This document shows positions 34,214 through 43,882 of a stretch of 64,000 bases of DNA, in pieces. Where the stretch lies: positions 62,001-126,000 of the forward strand of contig NZ_LXKA01000176.1 in NCBI RefSeq assembly GCF_001645125.1, read 5' to 3'. The notes beneath the pieces are model-generated. The model saw nothing but the letters and a program-made list of their open reading frames with translations. It made no database searches and was not told where the DNA came from. A program made the translations under genes and the position numbers. Numbering within the stretch: the stretch's first letter is position 1; every line of letters starts with the position of its first letter. This DNA is from Paraburkholderia ginsengiterrae. Lineage in GTDB: Bacteria; Pseudomonadota; Gammaproteobacteria; Burkholderiales; Burkholderiaceae.

Positions 34214-35008
34214 TTAGCGCCGGGGTATCAGCGCTTGCCGCTTCGTCTCGAGCTGCGTGACGACGCGTTGCAAGGTCCGCTCGGCCGGTCCCGGCGTTGC
34301 CACGAACTTGCAGCCGACCACGAAGCGCCGCTCGCCATTCGGCATGCTCAGCCGGCGCGGTGCGACGATTTCCAGATCGAGCCGCAGTGTGCCGAAGCTG
34401 CCGAGTTGCAGCACGACGTCGCGCAGCACCGTGCCGCTTTCAAGCGAAGCGAAACGTTCGTCGGCGGTTTTCAAGGCGATGCCGCCGAGCGACAGGTCCT
34501 GCAATTCCAGCCGGAACGAGCCGCCGTCCGCATACGGGCCGCTCGCGACGTAGGGGTCGAGCACAGGCGTCTGCACGCGGAAGAATTCGCGGCGCTGAAC
34601 GTAGTAGAGGAGGGCCGGGAACGGCGCCTCGAAGGCCGGCTGTCCTTCGAACGCGATCGGGTTGGCATTGAGCGTCATGAACTCGGTGCGGATGCCACCA
34701 GGCAGGCTGCGAAAGATCAACTGGCGCGCAGCAGGCAGTGCGTAATTGCCGTCGGCCATGCTGCTGGCGTCGAAGACGAAGCGCGCGTTGCGCGAGTCGA
34801 CGTCGAGCACTTGCGTGACGATTTGCCGTCCGTTGAATTCCACTGTCACGAAGTCTTGTCCAGCCACCAGCTTGCGCAGGCAAACGGCGATTTGCAGGGG
34901 GTGGCGTTGCACGAAGTTCGCATCGGCGTCGTGGGGCAGTTCGGCGGCGTCGGCAATATCGGCGAATGCGGTATCTGGCAGAAGATCGGCAATCATTGTT
35001 CTATCCAT
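34214..35008 (-). CDS. YcgR-like c-di-GMP-binding flagellar brake protein
   Basis: A 264-residue protein with an N-terminal YcgR domain (about 25-125; H-P-L-Q-I-A-V-C-L-R-K-L, then T-E-F-M-T-L-N) and a C-terminal PilZ domain (about 130-240). The c-di-GMP motifs are complete: R-R-E-F-F-R (RxxxR) and D-L-S-L-G-G (D/NxSxxG). YcgR proteins slow flagellar rotation when c-di-GMP is high by contacting the motor. The start is ATG 35008 (MDRTMIADLL); ATG 34996 is possible. It is monocistronic. A motor-like operon lies 9 kb to the right, but there is no direct link. Confidence 0.85.
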   Translation of the reverse strand: MDRTMIADLLPDTAFADIADAAELPHDADANFVQRHPLQIAVCLRKLVAGQDFVTVEFNGRQIVTQVLDVDSRNARFVFDASSMADGNYALPAARQLIFRSLPGGIRTEFMTLNANPIAFEGQPAFEAPFPALLYYVQRREFFRVQTPVLDPYVASGPYADGGSFRLELQDLSLGGIALKTADERFASLESGTVLRDVVLQLGSFGTLRLDLEIVAPRRLSMPNGERRFVVGCKFVATPGPAERTLQRVVTQLETKRQALIPRR

Positions 35009-35258
35009 GCGTATGGGGCCTTGGCCTGGCCGGTTGGGGGAGCGCGGGCAGCCTGGATGGCATGCCGGCGCTCGGCCTTTGCTAGCCTTATTGCAGGGAC
35101 CGTGCCAACTGCATGGATCGATGACGGGACGCGGCGCCGCGGCCGCCAAACCCTTTTGCTACGGGCATTGGCGGGCGCTACGCCAGAAAGGCGGCTGGGA
35201 CGAAGGGGGCAGAAGGCGGGGCTCGCTACGTAACGTGCGCGAGCCTGTTACGGTCACA

Positions 35259-36296
35259 TCACCGCGAACGCGGCGCGCCGGTGGAGGCGCGTACAACCAG
35301 TTCGGGTGACGAGGCGGTCCGCATCGGCACGCGTGCCGTGCCGCGTCCCGCCGCCTGCTGGCCGTACGACGACTCGATCAGCTCGCGCAACAGCGTCACC
35401 GCCAGTTCGGCGACTTCGACTGTTGGCACGGCTACCGTGGTCAACGCGGGGCGCGACTCGCGTGCGAGCTGGATGTCGGTGATGCCGATCACGGACAGGT
35501 CCGCCGGTACGTTCAGGCCAAGATCGGCGGCGGCATGCATTGCGCCGAGCGCGGGCAGGTTGTTGGTCGCGAAGATCGCGGTGAGCTTCGGATCGCTTTC
35601 CAGCAGCGCGCGCGCTGCCGCATAGCCGCCTTGTATGGTGTCGGCCGCGTGCTTGACTCGCGCTTTGGGCACGCCGGCGGTGCGCAAGGCGTCGACAAAA
35701 CCTTCATAACGGGCCGCGTGAATGCCCGACGCCTTGCTGCCGACAATCGCGCCGATGCGCCGATGGCCGAGTTCCAGCAGATGCAGGCCGGCCAATTCGC
35801 CCGCGCGCCGGAAATCCACCGCGACGCACGGCAGCCCCGGCGGTTCTGCCGGCCGTTCCCACATGCACAGCACGACCGGCGTACCGCGCGCTTCGGTGGT
35901 GTGCAGGTCGGCGAAGTCGAGATTCGCGTTCGTCACGAGCACGCCTTCGGAAAGCGTCCCCGCTATCTGTTCGAGATACGCGCGGCCGCTCAGCGGATCT
36001 TCGTTCGTATTGCAGATGATCACGAAGTGGCCGCTCGTACGCGCCGCGCGTTCGACGGCGAGGGCGAACTCGGGATAGAACGGATTGGCGATGCTCGACA
36101 CCATCAACGCGAGCGTCGGCGCGCGGCCCTCAGCGAGCGCGCGGGCGGCGAGATGCGGGCGGTAGCCGAGCGCCTGTACGGCATCGAGCACGCGCTGCCG
36201 CGTCGTCGCGCCGACCCGGCCGCGATTGCGCAGCACATTGGACACCGTAGCGGGGGTGACGCCGGCATGACGCGCGACTTCGCTGAGTGTGGGCAT
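35259..36296 (-). CDS. LacI-family repressor
   Basis: A 345-residue LacI/GalR-type protein. The N-terminal helix-turn-helix is T-L-S-E-V-A-R-H-A-G-V-T-P-A-T-V-S-N-V-L-R with the hinge helix R-P-H-L-A-A-R-A-L; a periplasmic-binding-like ligand domain follows (S-S-I-A-N-P-F-Y-P-E, I-C-N-T-N-E-D, D-L-S-V-I-G-I-T-D). ATG 36296 is used; an upstream extension is unlike the family. It is divergent from a GH42/ABC operon whose promoter region carries a perfect LacI-type operator at 36436-36451, so it almost certainly represses it, with a galactoside as likely inducer. Confidence 0.92.
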   Translation of the reverse strand: MPTLSEVARHAGVTPATVSNVLRNRGRVGATTRQRVLDAVQALGYRPHLAARALAEGRAPTLALMVSSIANPFYPEFALAVERAARTSGHFVIICNTNEDPLSGRAYLEQIAGTLSEGVLVTNANLDFADLHTTEARGTPVVLCMWERPAEPPGLPCVAVDFRRAGELAGLHLLELGHRRIGAIVGSKASGIHAARYEGFVDALRTAGVPKARVKHAADTIQGGYAAARALLESDPKLTAIFATNNLPALGAMHAAADLGLNVPADLSVIGITDIQLARESRPALTTVAVPTVEVAELAVTLLRELIESSYGQQAAGRGTARVPMRTASSPELVVRASTGAPRSR

Positions 36297-36435
36297 GGCA
36301 TTTTCAATATATGGGACGACTGTCCGACATTTGCATCGCGGCCCAAGGCGCGGCACCATCTGTCGCACAGACAAAACGATATCGGAGACAGGTCAGGCCC
36401 AACGATCGCACGCGGTCGATTTTTTCGGCCCGGCT

Positions 36436-36451
36436 GATTAAGCGCTTAATC
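36436..36451. promoter_or_regulatory. LacI-type operator
   Basis: Perfect 16-bp palindrome GATTAAGCGCTTAATC with the central CG typical of LacI/GalR operators. It lies in the 192-bp divergent gap between the lacI-like gene and the ABC/GH42 operon, 37 bp before the ATPase start. Confidence 0.8.
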
Positions 36452-36488
36452 TCCGACATCGAGCCGATTAGATCACGGAGTCGATGCG

Positions 36489-37643
36489 ATGGCGAGTATT
36501 TCGTTAAGAGGCGTGCAGAAGGCATATGGCGACGGCGCGCCGGTGATCCGCAACGTCGATCTCGAGATTGGCGAGAACGAGTTCTGCGTGTTCCTCGGTC
36601 CGTCCGGGTGCGGCAAATCCACCTTGCTGCGCATGATCGCCGGCCTTGAAGACGTGAGCGACGGCGACCTGTCGATTGGCGGGCGCATCGTCAACGACGT
36701 GCCCGCCGCGCAACGCGGCGTGGCGATGGTGTTTCAGAGCTATGCGCTGTTTCCGCACATGACCGTGTTCGAGAACATGGCATTCGGTCTGAAGCTCGCC
36801 AAAACATCCAAAGACGAAATCGACCGCCGGGTGCGTGAAGCCGCCCGCATCCTGCAACTGGAAGCGTTGCTCGAGCGCCGGCCCAAGGCGCTCTCGGGCG
36901 GTCAGCGCCAGCGCGTGGCGATCGGCCGGGCCATTGTGCGCGAGCCGGGCGTCTTTCTGTTCGACGAACCGCTCTCCAATCTGGATGCCACGCTGCGTGG
37001 GCAAACCCGCGTCGAGATCGCGCGCCTGCACAAGCAGTTTGCCAAAGCGAGCGTGGTCTACGTGACGCACGATCAGATCGAAGCGATGACGCTCGCCGAC
37101 AAGATCGTGTTGCTGCATGCGGGCAAGGACACCGAGCGCTACGGCAGCATCGCACAGATCGGCGCGCCGCTCGAGCTGTATCACCGTCCGAAGAGCCGTT
37201 TCGTTGCCGGCTTCATCGGCTCGCCGCGCATGAATTTTCTGCCTGGGAGAGTGGCGTCGGTGGATGCGCAAGGCGTGACCGTCACGCTCGATCACACCGG
37301 AGAAAGCGTGCGGGTGCCGGTGAGCGGGGCAGGGCTGCAGATCGCGCAGCCTGTCACGTTCGGCGTGCGGCCTGAGCACCTGGAGTTTGCCGACGCGTCG
37401 TCGGCCGACGCTGAAGACGGTGTATTGACTCGCACCGTGTCCCTCGTCGAACAGCTCGGCGAGCACAGTTACGTCCACCTCGATCAGCCCGGCGGCGCCG
37501 TGCTGGTCGCCAAAGCGCCCGGCAATACGCGCCTCGCGCCCGGTGAGCGCGCGAGCTTGCGTGTGCACCGTCTCGCTTGCCATTTGTTTACCGAGGACGG
37601 CTTCGCCGCCGCCTCGCTCGAATCCGCCGAACACTACGCCTAG
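36489..37643 (+). CDS. CUT1 sugar ABC transporter ATPase (MalK/LacK-like)
   Basis: A 384-residue ATPase. Walker [11 protein letters not shown]-loop [11 protein letters not shown], signature [14 protein letters not shown], Walker [13 protein letters not shown], switch V-T-H-D-Q. A C-terminal OB-fold regulatory domain (about 235-380) is present, as in MalK/UgpC. First gene of the operon ATPase - GH42 - binding protein - permease - permease. It energises uptake of the galactoside that the GH42 enzyme cleaves. An operator lies just upstream. Confidence 0.92.
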   Translation: MASISLRGVQKAYGDGAPVIRNVDLEIGENEFCVFLGPSGCGKSTLLRMIAGLEDVSDGDLSIGGRIVNDVPAAQRGVAMVFQSYALFPHMTVFENMAFGLKLAKTSKDEIDRRVREAARILQLEALLERRPKALSGGQRQRVAIGRAIVREPGVFLFDEPLSNLDATLRGQTRVEIARLHKQFAKASVVYVTHDQIEAMTLADKIVLLHAGKDTERYGSIAQIGAPLELYHRPKSRFVAGFIGSPRMNFLPGRVASVDAQGVTVTLDHTGESVRVPVSGAGLQIAQPVTFGVRPEHLEFADASSADAEDGVLTRTVSLVEQLGEHSYVHLDQPGGAVLVAKAPGNTRLAPGERASLRVHRLACHLFTEDGFAAASLESAEHYA

Positions 37644-37654
37644 AGGACAATCGG

Positions 37655-39640
37655 ATGCGCCTTGGAGTCTGCTATTACCCGGAACACTGGCCGGAGTCGA
37701 TGTGGGAAGACGACGCTCGTCGCATGAAGGCACTCGGCATCGAACAGGTTCGGATTGCTGAATTTGCGTGGAGCCGGATCGAACCCACGCCGGGTGAGTA
37801 CGATTGGGGCTGGCTCGATCGTTCCATCGACGTATTGGGCGCGGCCGGGCTGCAAGTGGTGATGTGCACGCCGACCGCGACGCCGCCCAAGTGGCTGATC
37901 GACCGTCATCCCGACATTCTGCCGATCGGCGCGGATGGGCGTGCGCGAGCTTTCGGTTCGCGCCGTCATTACGACTTCTCGTCGCCGGCGTATTTCGCCG
38001 CGTCGCAGCGGATCTGCACGGCGGTGGCCGAGCGCTACGGCAAGCATCCGGCGGTCGCTTACTGGCAGACGGATAACGAATTCGGCTGCCATCACACGGT
38101 GGTGAGTTATTCGCCAGCGGCCGTCGGCCGCTTTCGTGAATGGCTGAAGGCGCGTTATCAGACCGTGGACGCATTGAACCGCGCATGGGGCACGGTGTTC
38201 TGGAGCATGGAGTACCGCAGTTTCGACGAGATCGACGCGCCGGTGGCGACAGTGACCGAAGCGCATCCATCGCACCGTCTCGATTACCGGCGCTTCGCTT
38301 CCGACGAGGTGGCGCGCTATAACCGCATGCAGGTCGAGATCATCCGCGCGCATTCGCCGGGGCGGCCGGTCGCGCACAACTTCATGCAGCTGTTCACGGA
38401 GTTCGATCACTACAAGGTCTCCGCCGATCTCGACGTGGCGGCGTGGGACAGCTACCCGCTCGGCGCGCTCGAAGAACAATGGTTCGCGCCGGAGATCAAG
38501 GCACGCTGGCTGCGCAGCGGCCATCCCGACTTCGCGTCTTTCAATCACGACGTTTATCGCGGCATGTCGAAGCTGCCGTTCTGGGTGATGGAGCAGCAGC
38601 CGGGGCCGGTAAACTGGGCGCAGTGGAATCCGGCGCCGTTGCCGGGCATGGTGCGGCTGTGGAGCTGGGAGGCCTTCGCGCATGGCGCGGGCTGCGTGTC
38701 GTATTTCCGCTGGCGTCAGGCGCCGTTCGCGCAGGAACAGATGCATGCGGGACTGAACACGCCCGATAACCGGCTCGACGTGGGCGGCAATGAGGCTGCG
38801 CAGGTCGCGGGCGAGATCGGCAAGGTACTCGCCGCGAATGCCGATGCCAACGCCGCGATTCGTTCGAAAGTCGCGCTCGTGTACGACTATGAAGCGAAGT
38901 GGCTGTTCGAGATTCATCCGCAGGGGGCGGACTTTCACTATCCGCGTTTCGCCTTCGAGTACTACTCGGCGCTGCGCTCGCTCGGGCTCGACGTGGATAT
39001 CGTGCCGGTCGACGCGCCGCTCGATGGCTACAGCCTGATCGTGGTGCCGCCGCTGCCGGTCGTGCCGGCCGATTTTGGCGCGCGGCTGGCCGACTCGGGC
39101 GCGCAGGTGGTATTGGGTCCGCGCACCGGTTCGAAGACCGCGGATCTGCAGATTCCCGCGAACCTGCCGCCTGGCGCGCTGGCCTCGGTGTTGCCGCTGC
39201 GCGTCTGGCGCGTCGAGTCGATGCGGCCGAACGTGACGGAAGCGGTGCGGCTCGAGGACAGCCAGGACGCGAGCGGCGCTGACGGCTTCGCGCGTCACTG
39301 GCGCGATTTCATCGAAGGTGACGCGGCGGCTTCGCTCGACGTGCGTGCCCGTTTCGCGGACGGCCATCCCGCGTATGTGCGAAGCGGCGCGTTTCACTAC
39401 CTCGCGAGCCTGTTCGACGACGCGCTCACCGGGCCGCTGTTCGGGCTGATCGCGCGGGAGGCCGGCCTCGGGACACTGCCGCTTGGCGATTCCGTGCGGA
39501 TCAGCCGCCGCGGCGCGCTGACCTACGTCTTCAACTACGGCCACGAAACCCACACGCTCACCGAGGTAGCCGACGATGCTTTCGTGATCGGCTCGCGTGC
39601 GGTCGAACCACAGGGCGTATCCGTCTACCAATCCACATGA
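37655..39640 (+). CDS. GH42 beta-galactosidase
   Basis: A 661-residue glycoside hydrolase family 42 enzyme with the TIM-barrel start [10 protein letters not shown]. The acid/base is Glu142 in Q-T-D-N-E-F-G-C-H, and the nucleophile Glu313 in [13 protein letters not shown]. The trimerisation domain (about 400-600; [11 protein letters not shown]) and C-terminal beta domain are both present, so the length is normal. No signal peptide: a cytoplasmic enzyme that hydrolyses imported beta-galactosides. ATG 37655 has GAGGA upstream, 11 bp after the ATPase stop. Confidence 0.93.
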   Translation: MRLGVCYYPEHWPESMWEDDARRMKALGIEQVRIAEFAWSRIEPTPGEYDWGWLDRSIDVLGAAGLQVVMCTPTATPPKWLIDRHPDILPIGADGRARAFGSRRHYDFSSPAYFAASQRICTAVAERYGKHPAVAYWQTDNEFGCHHTVVSYSPAAVGRFREWLKARYQTVDALNRAWGTVFWSMEYRSFDEIDAPVATVTEAHPSHRLDYRRFASDEVARYNRMQVEIIRAHSPGRPVAHNFMQLFTEFDHYKVSADLDVAAWDSYPLGALEEQWFAPEIKARWLRSGHPDFASFNHDVYRGMSKLPFWVMEQQPGPVNWAQWNPAPLPGMVRLWSWEAFAHGAGCVSYFRWRQAPFAQEQMHAGLNTPDNRLDVGGNEAAQVAGEIGKVLAANADANAAIRSKVALVYDYEAKWLFEIHPQGADFHYPRFAFEYYSALRSLGLDVDIVPVDAPLDGYSLIVVPPLPVVPADFGARLADSGAQVVLGPRTGSKTADLQIPANLPPGALASVLPLRVWRVESMRPNVTEAVRLEDSQDASGADGFARHWRDFIEGDAAASLDVRARFADGHPAYVRSGAFHYLASLFDDALTGPLFGLIAREAGLGTLPLGDSVRISRRGALTYVFNYGHETHTLTEVADDAFVIGSRAVEPQGVSVYQST

Positions 39641-39718
39641 CGGCCTGATGTGTTGGCCGGCGAATTCCACGCAGTAACGACAACGACGCAAAATCAAGGC
39701 ATATAGGAGACAGGCAAC

Positions 39719-40972
39719 ATGAAGCTGAAACCACGCAAGATTCTGTTGGCACTCGCGCTCGCCGCGGCGGCTGCGGGGACCTCCGTCGTCAGCACGGCGC
39801 AGGCCGGCACGCTCGCGGTCAATATCGCATTCAAGGGCGCAAGCCAGCGCGCGGTCTGGCAATCGGTCATCGACGACTTCAAGAAGACGCATCCCGGCGT
39901 CGACGTGAAGGTGTCGTTTGTCGACGAAGAAGCCTACAAGGTGCAGTTGCCTGGCTGGCTCTCCACGGTCGCGCCCGATGTCGTCAACTGGCACGACGGC
40001 GAACGGATGGCGTATTACGCGCAGCGCGGCCTGTTCGAAGATCTGAGCGGCGATTGGGCGAAGAATGGCTGGAACGACATGTATGCGTCCACCAAGGAGG
40101 CGTCGTCGTATAAGGGCAAGCAGTACGCTGCCCCGACGGTTTACTACTCGTGGGGCATGTTCTATCGCAAGGATCTGTTTCAGAAGGTCGGCATTAGCGC
40201 CGAACCGAAAACGTGGGATCAGTTTCTCGACGCCTGCAAGAAGCTGAAAGCCGCCGGCATAACGCCGATTGCCGTCGCGGGGCGCGATGCCTGGACGCTG
40301 GCCGGCTGGTTCGACTATCTGGACCTGCGTTTGAACGGCAACGCGTTCCATCAGAAACTGATGGCGGGCGATATTGCCTATACCGATCCGCGCGTGAAGA
40401 AGGTGTACACGGCGTGGAAGCAGCTGATCGACGCGGGTTACTTTATCGACAATTCGCTCTCCTACGATCTGGATGCGGTGCAGCCGTTCCTGTTCCAGGG
40501 CAAAGCCGCGATGATGCTGATGGGCACCTTCATCACGGCCGGCTTTCCGCCGAACGTGAAACCGGAAATGGGCTATTTCCAGTTCCCGATCATCGACGCG
40601 AACGTGCCGACCGCCGAGGATGGACCGGTCGAGTCGCTGCATATTCCGTCGAAAGCGAAGAACAAGGCGGACGCCCATGCGTTCCTCGCGTTTGTCGAGA
40701 CGCCGGAGATCGGCGCGAAGCTCGCAACTGGCCTGGGCTCGCTGTCGGCGAACAGCAAGTCGCCGGAACCGGAGGATCCTATCTCCAAGATCGGCTTCCA
40801 GATTCTGTCGAACACCAAGGGCGGCATCGCGCAGTTCTATGATCGCGATATGACCAAGGAAATGGCCGATGAAGGGATGAAGGGGATGCAGCAGTTCATC
40901 GCCGATCCTACGAAGCTGGATGAGGTGCTCGCGCAGCTGGAGCAGACGCGTAAGCGGATCTACAAGAAGTGA
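39719..40972 (+). CDS. extracellular sugar-binding protein (CUT1)
   Basis: A 417-residue family 1 solute-binding protein. A signal peptide (MKLKPRKILLALALAAAAAG, cleavage near A-Q-A-G) precedes the domain. Typical motifs: D-F-K-K-T-H-P-G-V-D-V, W-L-S-T-V-A-P-D-V-V-N-W, G-K-Q-Y-A-A-P-T-V-Y-Y-S-W-G-M-F-Y-R-K-D-L-F, F-L-A-F-V-E-T-P-E. Periplasmic receptor for the ABC importer of this operon. AGGAGA Shine-Dalgarno upstream. After its stop the mRNA contains two tandem hairpins before the first permease gene, which may help give the binding protein higher expression than the permeases. Confidence 0.92.
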   Translation: MKLKPRKILLALALAAAAAGTSVVSTAQAGTLAVNIAFKGASQRAVWQSVIDDFKKTHPGVDVKVSFVDEEAYKVQLPGWLSTVAPDVVNWHDGERMAYYAQRGLFEDLSGDWAKNGWNDMYASTKEASSYKGKQYAAPTVYYSWGMFYRKDLFQKVGISAEPKTWDQFLDACKKLKAAGITPIAVAGRDAWTLAGWFDYLDLRLNGNAFHQKLMAGDIAYTDPRVKKVYTAWKQLIDAGYFIDNSLSYDLDAVQPFLFQGKAAMMLMGTFITAGFPPNVKPEMGYFQFPIIDANVPTAEDGPVESLHIPSKAKNKADAHAFLAFVETPEIGAKLATGLGSLSANSKSPEPEDPISKIGFQILSNTKGGIAQFYDRDMTKEMADEGMKGMQQFIADPTKLDEVLAQLEQTRKRIYKK

Positions 40973-41013
40973 GTGGGGGGCGGCCGGGTGGCCGCCTGAT
41001 TACTCGGCAACAG

Positions 41014-41110
41014 GTTGCATGGGACCAGAGTAAGGCACTAAAGTGCCAACTCTGGGACCGCAGCAAGCTGCATGGGACTGGAGTAGCGCGCTAAAGCGCG
41101 AACTCCAGTC
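41014..41110 (+). repeat. two tandem hairpin units between binding-protein and permease genes
   Basis: Unit 1: CCAGAGT-aa-GGCACT-aa-AGTGCC-a-ACTCTGG (41025-41055). Unit 2: GACTGGAGT-ag-CGCGCT-aa-AGCGCG-a-ACTCCAGTC (41076-41110). Each is preceded by TGCATGGGAC. The stems differ in sequence but pair perfectly in both, so structure is kept. They look like REP-type palindromic units. Located between solute-binding protein and permease, the classic place for an mRNA-stabilising or attenuating hairpin. Confidence 0.8.
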
Positions 41111-41125
41111 GACAGGAGACTTATC

Positions 41126-42103
41126 GTGTCGCATTCCGTCACCCGCCACACCGTCGGCGGTCCCGCCGAACCCGGTGGCCCGGGCGTGCCCGCGCCAGGC
41201 GGCGCATTGCGCGGCGGCTCGCCCGCGGGAACGCGGCGGCGCGGCCCGTCGCCCACGGCGCGCCGCCAGCGGCGTGCCGCGTTCCTGTTCCTTGCGCCGG
41301 CCTGCGTGATGGTGGCCGTCTACGTCGTGTGCCCGATCCTCTCGACCATCCGCTTGAGCTTCTTCAACTGGGACGGCATGACCGAACCGTCGTTCGTCGG
41401 CCTCGCGAACTACATCGAGTTGTTCCATACGCAGACGTTCTACACAGCGCTCAAGAACAACCTCATCTGGCTGCTGCTGTTCCTGCTCGCTCCGCCAATG
41501 GGGCTTGCCGTCGCGTTGTACCTGAATCAGGCGGTGGCCGGCATCCGCATCGTCAAATCGCTGTTCTTTGCGCCGTTCGTGTTGTCGGGCGTGGTGGTCG
41601 GCCTGATCTTCTCGTGGTTCTACGACCCGACCTTCGGCCTGCTCGCGATGATTCTCGGCCATGGCGTACCCGTGCTCGGCGACGCGCGCTACGCGACGCT
41701 GGGGATCGTATTTGCAGCACTTTGGCCGCAAACCGCCTATTGCATGATTCTCTATCTGACCGGACTCACGTCGCTGAACGCCGAGCAGATCGAAGCCGCG
41801 CGCATGGAAGGCGCGCGCGGCTGGTCCATGCTGTGGCACGTGATCCTGCCGCAACTGCGGCCCACCACGTTCATGGCGATCGTCGTCACCATCATCGGCG
41901 CGTTGCGCAGTTTCGATCTGATCTCCGTGATGACGGGCGGCGGTCCGTTCGAGAGTTCGACCGTGCTCGCGTATTACATGTACGACCAGGCGATCAAGTA
42001 CTACCGCATTGGTTATTCGGCGGCGGTGGCGGTCGTGCTGTTCGCGATCATGCTGGTGTACATCGTTTATCACTTGCGGCGGATGCTGCGCGCCGAGCAA
42101 TAA
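41126..42103 (+). CDS. CUT1 sugar ABC permease (MalF/LacF-like)
   Basis: A 325-residue permease with six membrane helices after a 50-residue basic, Gly/Pro-rich N-terminal tail. Helix 1 is A-A-F-L-F-L-A-P-A-C-V-M-V-A-V-Y. The EAA motif that contacts the ATPase is E-A-A-R-M-E-G-A-R-G-W-S-M-L-W-H-V-I-L-P. The start is GTG 41126 with AGGAGA eight bases upstream. The gap to the next permease is 10 bp. Confidence 0.9.
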   Translation: MSHSVTRHTVGGPAEPGGPGVPAPGGALRGGSPAGTRRRGPSPTARRQRRAAFLFLAPACVMVAVYVVCPILSTIRLSFFNWDGMTEPSFVGLANYIELFHTQTFYTALKNNLIWLLLFLLAPPMGLAVALYLNQAVAGIRIVKSLFFAPFVLSGVVVGLIFSWFYDPTFGLLAMILGHGVPVLGDARYATLGIVFAALWPQTAYCMILYLTGLTSLNAEQIEAARMEGARGWSMLWHVILPQLRPTTFMAIVVTIIGALRSFDLISVMTGGGPFESSTVLAYYMYDQAIKYYRIGYSAAVAVVLFAIMLVYIVYHLRRMLRAEQ

Positions 42104-42113
42104 GGAGCCGACC

Positions 42114-42965
42114 ATGTTTCCGATTCCCATCGACAAATGGAAACCAGCCAACCGCCGCGCGTACAAGCTGACCTTGCCGATCGCGCTGCTGATCTGGCTG
42201 CTGCCGATGATCGCCGTGCTCATCACGTCCGTACGTTCGACCGAAGAGTTGAGCGAAGGCAATTACTGGGGATGGCCGAAGCACTTCGCGATGTTCGACA
42301 ACTATCGCGAGGCGCTTACCACCTCGCCGATGCTGCATTACTTCTGGAACAGCGTGCTGATTACGGTGCCCGCCGTGGTTGGATCGATCGCGTTGGCGGC
42401 GATGGCCGGATTCGCATTGGCGATCTACCGCTTTCGCGGCAACTCGACCTTGTTCGCGACGTTCGTGGCAGGGAACTTCGTGCCGGTGCAGGTGTTGATG
42501 ATTCCGGTGCGGGATCTGTCCTTGCAACTCGGTCTGTTCAATACGGTCAGTGCGCTGATTCTGTTTCATGTGTCGTTTCAGACCGGATTTTGCGCGCTGT
42601 TTCTGCGCAACTTCATCAAGCAGTTGCCGTTCGAACTGGTCGAAGCGGCGCGGATCGAAGGTGCGAATGAATGGACGGTGTTCTTCCGGATCGTGCTGCC
42701 GTTGATCCGGCCCGCGCTCGCCGCATTGGCGATTCTCGTGTTTACGTTTGTCTGGAACGACTACTTCTGGGCACTGTGCCTGACTCAAGGCGACGATGCC
42801 GCGCCGATTACCGTGGGCGTGGCTGCGCTGAAAGGGCAGTGGACGACCGCGTGGAATCTGGTTTCCGCCGGCTCGATTCTGGCGGCTTTGCCGTCGGTGG
42901 CGATGTTCTTCGCGATGCAGAAGCACTTCGTGGCCGGGTTGACGTTCGGGGCGACGAAAGGCTGA
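42114..42965 (+). CDS. CUT1 sugar ABC permease (MalG/LacG-like)
   Basis: A 283-residue six-helix permease. The EAA loop is E-A-A-R-I-E-G-A-N-E-W-T-V-F-F-R-I-V-L-P. The C-terminal F-V-A-G-L-T-F-G-A-T-K-G is standard for MalG-type subunits. AAGGAG Shine-Dalgarno upstream. Last gene of the operon; an intrinsic terminator follows at 43015. Confidence 0.92.
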   Translation: MFPIPIDKWKPANRRAYKLTLPIALLIWLLPMIAVLITSVRSTEELSEGNYWGWPKHFAMFDNYREALTTSPMLHYFWNSVLITVPAVVGSIALAAMAGFALAIYRFRGNSTLFATFVAGNFVPVQVLMIPVRDLSLQLGLFNTVSALILFHVSFQTGFCALFLRNFIKQLPFELVEAARIEGANEWTVFFRIVLPLIRPALAALAILVFTFVWNDYFWALCLTQGDDAAPITVGVAALKGQWTTAWNLVSAGSILAALPSVAMFFAMQKHFVAGLTFGATKG

Positions 42966-43014
42966 GGTGGTGATGGTTCCGGTGCGTTCGGTTGCGTGTT
43001 AAGTAGAGAAGTTT

Positions 43015-43039
43015 GCCCGCGTAATGCGGGCTTTTTTTT
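43015..43039 (+). terminator. intrinsic terminator of the GH42/ABC operon
   Basis: GCCCGC-GTAAT-GCGGGC followed by eight T. The rest of the 42966-43280 gap shows no gene. Confidence 0.92.
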
Positions 43040-43280
43040 GCGTGTCGCCTGGCCGATGGGCAACCGGCAACTGCTGCAATACGTGCGTTACGTGCATTCC
43101 GTGCAAGACGCGGAAATACCGTGTAAGCACCTTTGAATCACGGCGCCTTCTCCCGTCATCGCGCAATCTAGCCCGCACTATCCTGCTGCACAGGGATCGC
43201 ATCCCTGAACGCATGAAGGCGGGCCGCGGCATTGCCCCGCTATGTCCCAGCCCGGTTACTTCCCTGAACAAAGGCCCGGT

Positions 43281-43781
43281 ATGTCCACTATCCACACTGT
43301 TTTCTTCCGCACCCTTGAATGCCTCGTGCAGCCGGCCGCATTGCTGTCGATCGGCATGCTGGCCGCAGGCGCCACGCTGCCGCTGGAGGCGTCCGCAGTC
43401 AGTTTCAAATGCACGAGCAAGATGTCTGCGTCGGAAAAGATCGTCTGCAATGATCCCGCGCTGTCGGCGCTCGACGACCGCCTCGCCGCCTCCTGGCAAC
43501 ACGCGAAGGACACGACGCTCGACACCGCGGCGCTCGAATCGGCACGCACCCAGCAATGGCTCTGGCGCCAGCACAATTGCACCGATGCAGCCTGCGTGAA
43601 GGGCTGGTACGACCGCCGTATCGCGGAACTGGACGCCGACTTTGAGCAGGCGAAACATGCGCGCCGCGAAGCCTTCGAAGCGTCACTGGTCAAACAGAAT
43701 CTCGCGCCTTCGGCGGCGGATGCGGTCAGGAAGATGAAAGGCGATTCAGTGGTGAATGCGACGACGGCGAGTGCGCGGTAA
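43281..43781 (+). CDS. LprI/DUF1311-like secreted protein
   Basis: A 166-residue protein with an N-terminal hydrophobic signal (L-L-S-I-G-M-L-A-A-G-A-T-L). The mature part has the DUF1311 pattern: S-F-K-C-T-S-K-M-S-A-S-E-K-I-V-C-N-D-P-A-L-S-A-L-D, a helix ending A-R-T-Q-Q-W-L-W-R-Q-H-N-C, then D-A-A-C-V-K-G-W-Y-D-R-R-I. Family members inhibit lysozyme or have unknown periplasmic roles. ATG 43281 is favoured (AAAGG six bases upstream); ATG 43242 is the alternative. No lysozyme gene is adjacent, unlike the copy at 23688. Confidence 0.75.
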   Translation: MSTIHTVFFRTLECLVQPAALLSIGMLAAGATLPLEASAVSFKCTSKMSASEKIVCNDPALSALDDRLAASWQHAKDTTLDTAALESARTQQWLWRQHNCTDAACVKGWYDRRIAELDADFEQAKHARREAFEASLVKQNLAPSAADAVRKMKGDSVVNATTASAR

Positions 43782-43882
43782 CCGCATTGCAAGTGCCCTC
43801 CGCGCGGCCTTTCGGCAGTACGCGATTCAGCTCAACCGTCTTGCCGCGCCGAGCCTCCCCCGTCCAAATTGAAATCCCGCAA

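Noticed and set aside
37640-40678. A 1012-codon open frame on the minus strand
   Set aside because: It is antisense to the GH42 enzyme and the sugar-binding protein, both with full family motifs; its own translation is Arg/His/Val-rich with no motifs, typical of high-GC shadow frames.
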